NCBI GenBank assembly: GCA_023426505.1
Contig: JAFAAP010000222.1
Coordinates: 1-9,333 of the forward strand
Direction: 5' to 3'
Length of the DNA stretch: 9,333 nucleotides
Source of the DNA: Pseudomonadota bacterium
Lineage (GTDB): Bacteria; Pseudomonadota; Alphaproteobacteria; Rhizobiales; Beijerinckiaceae
The position numbers and the translations under genes were made by a program. Below the pieces are notes generated by a model. The model was not told the origin of the DNA. It saw only the letters and a program-made list of their open reading frames with translations, and did not search any database. Of the stretch, positions 1 through 4,900 are shown piece by piece. Position 1 is the stretch's first letter, and every line of letters begins with the position of its first letter.

Positions 1-83
1 ACGTCAGACCCGGAGCGGCTGCGCCGCGCCGGGCAGTGGTGACGAAGCGTCAACCTGCTCAACCAGTACGCCGCCAGGCGTGA
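1..83 (+). pseudogene. tnpB: 3' end of a second tnpB copy (partial at window edge)
   Basis: The reading frame, entered at base 3, gives the last 26 residues of TnpB (starting VRPGAAAPRR) and stops at TGA 81-83. These residues are identical to the C-terminus of the complete gene at 7997-9289. It is cut by the window edge, so whether this copy of the gene is intact upstream cannot be judged. If the sequence is circular, this is simply the same gene seen twice. Confidence 0.75.
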
Positions 84-127
84 TGGACTTGGGAATCCCC
101 TCACTTCAGGGAGGGGAGGATGTCAAT
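1..127 (+). repeat. 127-bp terminal direct repeat, copy 1 (right end of a TnpB element)
   Basis: Bases 1-127 are identical, base for base, to 9207-9333. The repeat holds the last codons of tnpB, its stop and the right end of an IS200/IS605-type element, whose terminal hairpin is TCCCCTC (96-102), an 8-nt loop and GAGGGGA (111-117), followed by GATGTCAA. The identity therefore ends within about one base of the expected element terminus. This implies that another copy of the element lay directly upstream of this window in the same orientation, or that the sequence is circular. A length of 127 also equals a common largest k-mer in short-read assembly, so the left limit of the identity is probably an assembly-overlap limit and not a biological edge. 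Confidence 0.93.
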
Positions 128-147
128 AGACGTATCCTGGCAGGGGC
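128..147 (+). other. Putative omega RNA guide of the upstream TnpB copy (right flank)
   Basis: In IS200/IS605 TnpB systems the guide segment of the omega RNA is read from the host DNA immediately downstream of the right end. If base 127 closes the element, the guide would start at 128 (AGACGTATCCTGG...). The exact first base could be 127 or 128, because the final T is shared by both copies and may be flank or element. The 20-nt length follows the known family habit and is not visible in the sequence. Confidence 0.4.
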
Positions 148-219
148 AGCATGGCGGTGGCGCAGGGACCAGTCTTCTACCGATCTCCCGCGCCACGGCT
201 TGAAGAAACAGGCCGCGCA

Positions 220-762
220 TCAGGCGCGCGATGGACTGGCCTTCGTGGATTGCTGCACCGAAAATGGCGTATTGCGCACATCCGACCATGGCACGTCGAA
301 CCTCGTCATGAACTTCAGCGTGAACTTCATGCGGCTCATGCGCCAGCCTTCCGGCGTCCGGACATACTCGTCGTCCTCCATCGCTGCCATAAAGACCGGA
401 ACCTCGCCTTCGGTGAGGGTCGATGTCTGCCACAGCATCCAGGTCGCTTGCGCGGTGTCTCCGTCAACCTCGACGATCGGATTGACGAAATAGTGCATTG
501 CGAAGGTCCAGCCTCCCTTGCGGACGTAGCGGTAGATTGCCTCGCGTCCGTGATGGACGCCGAAATGCTCGCCGCCATCCCACACCGCATCTTCCGTGAA
601 CAGCGAGGCCTGCCGGCGCGCCAGATCCTCAAGTTCCGCCTCGGACTTCCTCTCGTGAGAGTCTGTATATTTGTCGTCCGCGTACTTCGAATAGAGAGCC
701 TTAAGCCTTCTAATTTCTTCGATATCCTCGAGGCGCTGAATGCGCCGCTCTAGATCGTTCAT
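220..762 (-). CDS. SnoaL-like / nuclear transport factor 2 family protein
   Basis: Encodes 180 residues of the SnoaL-like, cone-fold NTF2 superfamily, in the group that includes BaiE-type dehydratases and small hydrolases or isomerases. The N-terminus is a helix rich in charged residues (MNDLERRIQRLEDIEEIRRL) leading to Y24 and D29. Next come the typical FTEDAVWDGG block (55-64), a HGREAI helix (71-76), and the MHYFVNPIVEVDGDTA strand pair (89-104) with its conserved His90. The family binds small hydrophobic substrates in the cone, but the substrate here cannot be told. ATG 762 was chosen because the domain starts there and AAAGGGA lies about 7 bases upstream on the minus strand. The frame stays open back to 1065, but that part is an unrelated aldehyde dehydrogenase piece. 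No partner gene is adjacent, and the gene is flanked by element DNA and gene fragments. Confidence 0.8.
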   Translation of the reverse strand: MNDLERRIQRLEDIEEIRRLKALYSKYADDKYTDSHERKSEAELEDLARRQASLFTEDAVWDGGEHFGVHHGREAIYRYVRKGGWTFAMHYFVNPIVEVDGDTAQATWMLWQTSTLTEGEVPVFMAAMEDDEYVRTPEGWRMSRMKFTLKFMTRFDVPWSDVRNTPFSVQQSTKASPSRA

Positions 763-816
763 TGAAGAGTCCCTTTGCTGATCAGGAAGAGTAAGGAAGC
801 GTCGACTCGTGCTCTG

Positions 817-960
817 TTCGATATGCCCCTTGCGGTTGGTGCGAGCATAGCTGGAGAAGGCTCGCTTGGCAGCGGAGACCGCATTGTTCACGTCCGCCTC
901 GGGTCCAAGGGTAATGTGGGCGAAGCCTTCCTCCGCCGCTGGATTGACGACACCCAGGGT
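817..960 (-). pseudogene. Aldehyde dehydrogenase fragment
   Basis: About 48 residues, from TLGVVNPAAEEGFAHITLG to SYARTNRKGHIE, match the conserved N-terminal stretch of NAD(P)-dependent aldehyde dehydrogenases (the V-I-NPATEE, ALG-ADVD-AV-AA--AF pattern, roughly residues 25-75 of a 480-residue enzyme). The NAD-binding core, catalytic Cys and Glu are absent, so it cannot be active. It lies in frame with the SnoaL-like gene downstream, giving an apparent fused frame from 1065 to 220. The upstream 35 codons (starting MDVDRILSKDGRVD) and the linker (about 763-816) do not look like aldehyde dehydrogenase. It is a deletion relic. It may have belonged with the aminotransferase piece at 1188, since GABA aminotransferase and succinate-semialdehyde dehydrogenase act in sequence, but that is inference. 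Confidence 0.7.
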
Positions 961-1022
961 CTGCCACCTTTCTAGTTGAGCCCGTCGCCCGTCGTCGCGC
1001 ACTATCTTCTCAATGCCCGTAG

Positions 1023-1172
1023 TGTCGACCCTTCCATCTTTGCTTAAAATTCTATCCACGTCCAACCGAAACGAAAGAGGCAGCTATTCGCCTGCGCGGG
1101 TCAACATCGCCTCTTGAATTGCTCAAAATTCTGAGCGAGCCTAAGGCAACTGAAAATCGCGCTGCAGTGTAA
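1023..1172 (+). pseudogene. Possible 3' end of an unidentified gene
   Basis: This plus-strand frame is open from 1023 to TAA 1170-1172 and has no start codon. Its last 36 codons read like real protein (PTETKEAAIRLRGSTSPLEL then LKILSEPKATENRAAV). The stop lies 15 bases before the ATG of the aminotransferase fragment, a spacing typical of genes in one operon. I do not recognise the family. It overlaps the upstream part of the minus-strand frame that contains the aldehyde dehydrogenase piece, so at least one of the two is chance. Read it as a possible remnant of the gene that preceded the aminotransferase. Confidence 0.25.
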
Positions 1173-1187
1173 GTGCCGGGAGTTCCG

Positions 1188-1487
1188 ATGAGTGCAATGT
1201 CTGCCCTCCAGAGCCGCCAGAAGGCCGCCATCCTGAAACGGATTGCGACCAAGGCTCAACATGCGGCGCGTGCCGAGAATGTTGAGATCTGGGACATAGA
1301 CGGCGAGAGCTATATTGATTTCGCAGCGGGCATCGCGCTCCCGAACGCCGGCCACCAGCATCCAGCCTTGCTGCCAGCAGTGTCAGGGAACGCGGAGGCT
1401 TTCACCCACACCTGTTTCCATGTGGCGCCGTATGAAAGCTATATCTGCCTGGCCAAGCGCCTGAATGGGCTCACGCCAGGGGTGTAG
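1188..1487 (+). pseudogene. 4-aminobutyrate aminotransferase, N-terminal fragment
   Basis: Ninety-nine codons match the N-terminus of class III, PLP-dependent 4-aminobutyrate aminotransferase: IATKAQHAARAENVEIWDID, then GESYIDFAAGIA, the N-x-GH-HP motif (NAGHQHP) and FTHTCFHVAPYESYI-LAKRLN. Similarity ends at GLTPG (about 1484) and a TAG follows. Full enzymes have about 420-450 residues, and the PLP-binding lysine and cofactor pocket are missing, so the product is inactive. ATG 1188 is preceded by GGGAG at 5-base spacing, so the original translation signal survives. A GTG at 1173 is an alternative start. The cut is abrupt, and the sequence after it (1488-1617) carries no recognisable continuation, which points to a deletion or rearrangement junction rather than point mutation. 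Confidence 0.8.
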
Positions 1488-1617
1488 TCCTGGTAGTGCG
1501 TGCCTGAGACTGTCCCTTTCCTGAAATCAAATGGATGAGCGCCTCCGTGCGGAAGCGCTTATCGCGGACCAGTGTGCCGTCGTTCCTAGTTGAGCGCGGC
1601 AAGAATGCGAGAAACAG
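1488..1617. other. Junction DNA without a gene
   Basis: This 130-base stretch lies between the broken aminotransferase gene and the intact flavin oxidoreductase. Neither strand gives a convincing protein, and no clear insertion-sequence end or promoter was recognised. It probably contains the rearrangement breakpoint that truncated the aminotransferase and whatever drives the downstream gene. Confidence 0.4.
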
Positions 1618-2712
1618 ATGCCAAGCGAGCTCTTTCAGCCGATTAAACTTCGCGACCTGACGCTTTCCAACCGCATCGTCATCGCGCCCATGTGCCAGTA
1701 CAGCGCCGAGAATGGGAGCGCCTCCAATTGGCATATTGTTCATCTCGGCCACCTCGCCCTGTCCGGAGCTGGATTGCTGATCATCGAGGCGACCGGGGTC
1801 GAACCCCGTGGAAGGATTACTCCGCACTGCCTCGGCCTCTACAGCGACGAAAACGAGGAAGCCTTATCCCGCGTTCTCACGGTCGTACGCTCCTACAGTG
1901 ATATGCCGGTTGGGCTGCAGCTTGGACATGCCGGGCGTAAGGCCTCAATGATGCGTCCGTCGGACGGCAGGGGAATGGTCTTGCTAGAGAAAGGTGGCTG
2001 GCAGACAAGAGCTCCCTCTGCGATCGCCTTCTCGGACGGGTGGCCGCATCCCGAAGCGATGGACCAGCAGGCGATGGACGAGGTGATCGCCGCCTTTGTT
2101 CAGGCAACACATCGCTGCGTACGCTTGGGTATCGATCTCCTTGAGATTCACGGGGCGCACGGCTACCTCCTGAGCAGCTTCCTGTCCCCCTTGGCCAATC
2201 TCCGTACGGATCAGTATGGCGGCAGCCTTCAGAACCGGATGCGGTTTCCGCTTGAGGTGTTTGAAGCGGTGCGGGAAGCATGGCCAAAGGAGCGCCCGCT
2301 CGGGGTCCGTTTCAATGGGACCGACTGGGCTGAAGGTGGTATCACGCCTGACGAGGCCGTCCGCTACGCCTGCGAGCTCGCAAAGCGCGGCTGCGACTAT
2401 GTTGATGTATCCTCCGGCGGCAATTGCTTTGCCAAGATACCGAATGGGCCGGGCTATCAGGTTCCTTTCGCATCCCGGGTCAAAAGTGAGGTGGGCATTC
2501 CGACTATGGCTGTAGGTCTCATCCGTGCCCCGCAGCATGCGGAAGCAATTGTCAGAGGCGGGCAGGCCGATATGGTCTCTATCGGGCGTGGCTTCCTGAA
2601 CAATCCACGTTGGCCTTGGCATGCTGCGGAAGCCCTTGGAGAGAAGATCGATGTCCCTCCCCAATACATGCGCGCTGCAGTGAGCGCCGACATTCCCGAC
2701 TGGACTCGATAG
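1618..2712 (+). CDS. NADH:flavin oxidoreductase, Old Yellow Enzyme family (YqjM/XenA class)
   Basis: A 364-residue FMN-dependent ene-reductase. These cytoplasmic TIM-barrel enzymes use NAD(P)H to reduce the C=C bond of activated alkenes such as enones and nitro compounds. Class markers are visible: PMCQYS with Cys26 and Tyr28, which place it in the YqjM/XenA (thermophilic-like) class; the FMN-contacting GLQLGHAGRK (Gln101 to Lys109); the substrate-binding pair HGAH (His178 and His181) followed by Tyr183; the LRTDQYGGSLQNR block (195-207); Arg231 in GVRFNGTDWAEGG; and the phosphate-binding IGRGFLNNPRW near 321-331. The length is normal for the class and nothing is missing. The ATG lies 7 bases after a weak GCGAGA-type ribosome site. 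No co-transcribed partner or regulator is adjacent, so the substrate and inducer cannot be inferred. Xenobiotic or reactive-enone detoxification is the usual role. Confidence 0.93.
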   Translation: MPSELFQPIKLRDLTLSNRIVIAPMCQYSAENGSASNWHIVHLGHLALSGAGLLIIEATGVEPRGRITPHCLGLYSDENEEALSRVLTVVRSYSDMPVGLQLGHAGRKASMMRPSDGRGMVLLEKGGWQTRAPSAIAFSDGWPHPEAMDQQAMDEVIAAFVQATHRCVRLGIDLLEIHGAHGYLLSSFLSPLANLRTDQYGGSLQNRMRFPLEVFEAVREAWPKERPLGVRFNGTDWAEGGITPDEAVRYACELAKRGCDYVDVSSGGNCFAKIPNGPGYQVPFASRVKSEVGIPTMAVGLIRAPQHAEAIVRGGQADMVSIGRGFLNNPRWPWHAAEALGEKIDVPPQYMRAAVSADIPDWTR

Positions 2713-3335
2713 GGGTCACATTGTGATCTCGGACTCTTGCGTGCGGCCCGTTCACGAGTCTCACACAGCAGAAGAGGCTGGGTTTGAGCTGATGATCCTG
2801 ACTCCCGCAGGCACAAGCCAAGCCAAACGTGTCCGTGCTGCGAAAGTGCTCGCTAGAGGCTGTTCAAGCAGGAGTATGTTGACGCTACGTCAAGGTTTCG
2901 CGCCTCGCGGGATCAGGTCGCTACTCTGGCGATGCTGATTACCGGGACTCGTTGTGTTGCGCGCCCATTGTCCGAAATGTCCGCCTTTCCACAATACCGC
3001 CCTACAATGGAAGAGACCCGGCCGCTCATCGCCACCGGGTTCGAAGGCCGCGCGACTGTGGCCTGTCCGTTTGTTCCGGGTAGCAAGCTGAGGTCGGAAT
3101 CGTCTATACGAACCGAATACCAAGTTGCCGGGGCAGGCTACAACTTTCAATGAGATCAACTGTGAATCTTTGATATTAGCGCTTGATTTTCCGCGATTTC
3201 GATGAGCCCGCCGGTGCCACTCACTTCTAACGACGTATTATAATTGGCGGGAGGGGCGCTGCTACTTCTCAGAAACAAATATTGAACTTATGGTGTGGTG
3301 GCCAAGCCATCAGCAAAACTGTAGAAGGCAGCGAT
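2713..3335. other. Intergenic stretch with possible decayed coding sequence
   Basis: Over 600 bases without a convincing gene. Short open frames exist on both strands (for example 2890-3159 minus and 2932-3153 plus), but they overlap each other and show no domain. The only protein-like piece is at 2857-2937 plus (RLFKQEYVDATSRFRASRDQ...), without a start codon. A 15-bp palindrome (2879-2893) lies inside that piece. A good -10 box occurs near 3239. The stretch is best read as decayed DNA between the oxidoreductase and a small membrane-protein gene. Confidence 0.5.
3239..3244 (+). promoter_or_regulatory. Candidate -10 box upstream of the small membrane protein
   Basis: A perfect TATAAT at 3239-3244 stands out in GC-rich surroundings. 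The best upstream partner is GTGCCA at 3214-3219 (4 of 6 matches to TTGACA), with a long 19-base spacer. Transcription from here would give a leader of about 85 bases before ATG 3336. The poor spacing keeps confidence low. Confidence 0.3.
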
Positions 3336-3497
3336 ATGGAAGATACGATCTTGTGGCTTTGTGATCTGACTGGCTCTTTCCGTTGCTATGTTTTGTCGCC
3401 AGCCGAAAAGGCGATGTATCTGGCAGGAATCGTCATAACTGTAATTGCGGCGGTGCTTCTGCTCTATGGAGCCATGATGAGGGCCTTTACCAGATAG
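3336..3497 (+). CDS. Small single-span membrane protein (53 aa)
   Basis: Encodes 53 residues: a polar N-terminal half (MEDTILWLCDLTGSFRCYVL) and one strong hydrophobic helix at about 29-48 (LAGIVITVIAAVLLLYGAMM) ending in a basic tail (RAFTR). This is a typical small inner-membrane protein with the N-terminus probably outside or peripheral. No family is recognised. ATG 3336 was chosen because AGAAGG lies 7 bases upstream; an in-frame ATG at 3282 has no such signal. The gene stands alone, convergent with a second tiny membrane-protein candidate at 3556-3663. A function cannot be proposed. Confidence 0.5.
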   Translation: MEDTILWLCDLTGSFRCYVLSPAEKAMYLAGIVITVIAAVLLLYGAMMRAFTR

Positions 3498-3522
3498 GAC
3501 CTTCTGGTTTGCCTCATCGTCG

Positions 3523-3558
3523 GGCTGTGATTGCAGCCTGATCCGTCAAGGCGGGTCA
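3523..3558. terminator. Paired hairpins between convergent small genes
   Basis: GGCTG (3523-3527) pairs with CAGCC (3534-3538) across a 6-base loop. TGATCC (3539-3544) pairs with GGGTCA (3553-3558) with one G-T pair. They lie between the ends of two convergent reading frames, where a two-way terminator would be expected. There is no run of T on either side, so intrinsic termination is weak at best. Confidence 0.25.
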
Positions 3559-3663
3559 GCGCCAAACCGACAATTCAAGCGTTGCGACAATACTCAGGAT
3601 TGCGAACGCAGCTAGCCCCACATCCAAAATAAAAAGCCCGAAGTGACGAGGCCGGTGTGACAT
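3556..3663 (-). CDS. Possible 35-aa membrane protein
   Basis: A minus-strand frame of 35 codons begins at ATG 3663 and ends at TGA 3556-3558: MSHRPRHFGLFILDVGLAAF, then AILSIVATLELSVWR. It has a basic N-terminus followed by one hydrophobic helix of about 20 residues (8-29) and a short polar end, the layout of a genuine small membrane protein with a positive-inside N-terminus. AGGGCGG lies about 6 bases upstream and may serve as a ribosome site. No family is recognised, and a chance frame is possible at this length. It converges on the 53-aa membrane gene with 58 bases between the stops. Confidence 0.35.
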   Translation of the reverse strand: MSHRPRHFGLFILDVGLAAFAILSIVATLELSVWR

Positions 3664-4126
3664 GCGATCCGCCCTAGGTTTCATTCGTTAATTATTCGTA
3701 GCATTTATGACAATCTTCCTCTACTTAAAAGGGCTCGCAGGGTTAATTCCTCATGTTGTGCTTTGCTATAGTTTATCTGCGTGACCTGCCCCAAGAAAGT
3801 TAAGTAAACTTTCGATTTCTCAGGTGTTGAAGCGGGCGCTGTATCCCGGCTGTGCGTCTCGACAATAACATGGGCTGCTTCTGCATTAAGGCTCTGCCGC
3901 CGTGGGTGACTTGATCTGGTCAAGAGGATTAGCGAGCCATACGAGCGGCCGCAGACGAACATAATTGAAATGTTATATCAAATTTAAGCAAACCCTCACC
4001 CAGTCTTAGCGAGCGCCCGCGTAAGCGTTCGAAGCTTGTGAGCTAGTCGACCTGTATCCAGCCTACGTGTTGCACTTCTGCCATATCGATCGATGCTGGC
4101 GTGGTGTAGATCTGGGTTTTTGAACC
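3664..4126. other. AT-richer intergenic spacer upstream of the response regulator
   Basis: About 460 bases with no convincing gene, poorer in GC than the neighbours. An 85-codon minus-strand frame (3705-3962) has no ribosome site and no recognisable protein character. The stretch contains a perfect 19-bp inverted repeat at 3795-3813 and a 10-bp self-complementary ATCGATCGAT at 4085-4094. Regulatory sites for the downstream two-component genes are the likeliest content. Confidence 0.45.
3795..3813. repeat. Perfect inverted repeat (7-5-7)
   Basis: GAAAGTT (3795-3801) and AACTTTC (3807-3813) are exact reverse complements separated by AAGTA. The size and symmetry suit a dimeric repressor operator, but no adjacent promoter or dedicated regulator gene supports this. 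As RNA it would be a weak A-T-rich hairpin. Confidence 0.6.
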
Positions 4127-4148
4127 GTCCTAATAATCAAGAGTTAAT
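4120..4148 (+). promoter_or_regulatory. Candidate sigma-70-type promoter of the response regulator operon
   Basis: TTGAAC (4120-4125) and GTTAAT (4143-4148) each match the -35 and -10 consensus at 4 of 6 positions, with a 17-base spacer. The site lies about 50 bases before the ATG at 4199. It is the only reasonable match in the 100 bases upstream, but it is a consensus guess. Confidence 0.35.
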
Positions 4149-4158
4149 ACGTTAGGAC
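4127..4158. promoter_or_regulatory. Inverted repeat flanking the -10 region (possible operator)
   Basis: GTCCTAA (4127-4133) and TTAGGAC (4152-4158) are perfect reverse complements with 18 bases between them. They bracket the putative -10 box of the response regulator gene. Half-site starts are 25 bases apart, so the arms would lie on similar faces of the helix. This arrangement suits a dimeric regulator, possibly autoregulation by the LuxR-type protein encoded just downstream. The link to that protein is inference. Confidence 0.45.
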
Positions 4159-4198
4159 TACTGTCACGTCGGGCTGGTCCGGGCAGAGGAGAAGTCCA

Positions 4199-4900
4199 AT
4201 GGGGGCGACAGAACGCGTTGGTCTTGTAGCCGATGATGATGCGTACTTTCGGATAGCCGTGAGCGCAATCCTTACCCGTCAATTCGGCTTCTCGGACGTC
4301 CTTGAGGCATCATCCCTTGATGAGGCTGTGGAGATCCTCGGCGACGGGCGGAGCATCTCAGCTGCCCTGTTTGATCTCTCGATGCCTGGGATGAAAACAC
4401 CTGCCAACTTGAGAGCGGTTCGGGAATGCTTCCCGAACACACTTGTCGCGGTCATTTCCGCCTCGAACTCAAGGCGTGACATACTTCAGGCCCTCGAGGC
4501 CGGAGTGCATGGCTATATGCTCAAGAGTCTGAGCATCGCCGAGCTGAAAAATGCTCTGCAGACCGTCTTCAACGGGGCGATCTATGTGCCGCCATCCTTG
4601 GCTGAAATCTCGTCGATCGTTGCGGAGGCGGTTGAGGCGCCAGTCGAGCGGATGGCGCCGGATCAAGCCGACCCGGGGCATGCGCTGACTTCACGACAGA
4701 AAGAGGTTCTCGATCTTCTGGTCAGGGGCAAGACCAACAAAGAAATTGCGCTGGCGCTTAAGATCGGCGAAGGCACAGTCAAAATTCATATGGCTGCAAT
4801 CTTCCGGTATTTCGGGGTGAATAACCGCGCCGCAGCGGCTGTTGCTGGATCGCAGCCATATCCAGCAGAGCGCCAGCGGGTTCACGCAAGCGGTCGTTAA
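4199..4900 (+). CDS. LuxR/NarL-family response regulator
   Basis: A 233-residue cytoplasmic transcription factor. The N-terminal receiver domain (about 6-127) has the acidic pair Asp12/Asp13 (VADDDAYF), the phospho-acceptor Asp59 (ALFDLSMPGM), a Ser in VISAS (87-89) in the usual Thr/Ser place and Lys109 (YMLKS). A variable linker (128-160) leads to a LuxR-type helix-turn-helix (163-216: LTSRQKEVLDLLVRGKTNKE, then IALALKIGEGTVKIHMAAIF). All phosphorylation residues are present, so it should be activated by the adjacent kinase and bind DNA as a dimer. A strong AGAGGAG site lies 8 bases before ATG 4199. Its TAA overlaps the kinase start (TAATG), implying co-transcription and translational coupling. 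Target genes are unknown; the inverted repeat at 4127-4158 is a candidate site. Confidence 0.95.
   Translation: MGATERVGLVADDDAYFRIAVSAILTRQFGFSDVLEASSLDEAVEILGDGRSISAALFDLSMPGMKTPANLRAVRECFPNTLVAVISASNSRRDILQALEAGVHGYMLKSLSIAELKNALQTVFNGAIYVPPSLAEISSIVAEAVEAPVERMAPDQADPGHALTSRQKEVLDLLVRGKTNKEIALALKIGEGTVKIHMAAIFRYFGVNNRAAAAVAGSQPYPAERQRVHASGR

Noticed and set aside
1877..2664. Minus-strand open frames opposite the Old Yellow Enzyme gene (1877-2287, 1984-2664)
   Set aside because: No domain or ribosome site; the plus strand encodes a full-length enzyme.
2716..2729. TCACA-T-TGTGA palindrome just after the oxidoreductase stop, considered as a CRP-type site
   Set aside because: The arms are in the inverse order and spacing to a CRP site (TGTGA-N6-TCACA), and no promoter follows.
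2890..3159. 89-residue minus-strand frame and overlapping 73-residue plus-strand frame
   Set aside because: They overlap in opposite directions, lack start signals and show no recognisable family; probably chance or decayed repeat DNA.
3705..3962. 85-residue minus-strand frame
   Set aside because: No ribosome site before the ATG, no hydrophobic or domain pattern, and it overlaps the inverted repeat region in an AT-richer spacer.
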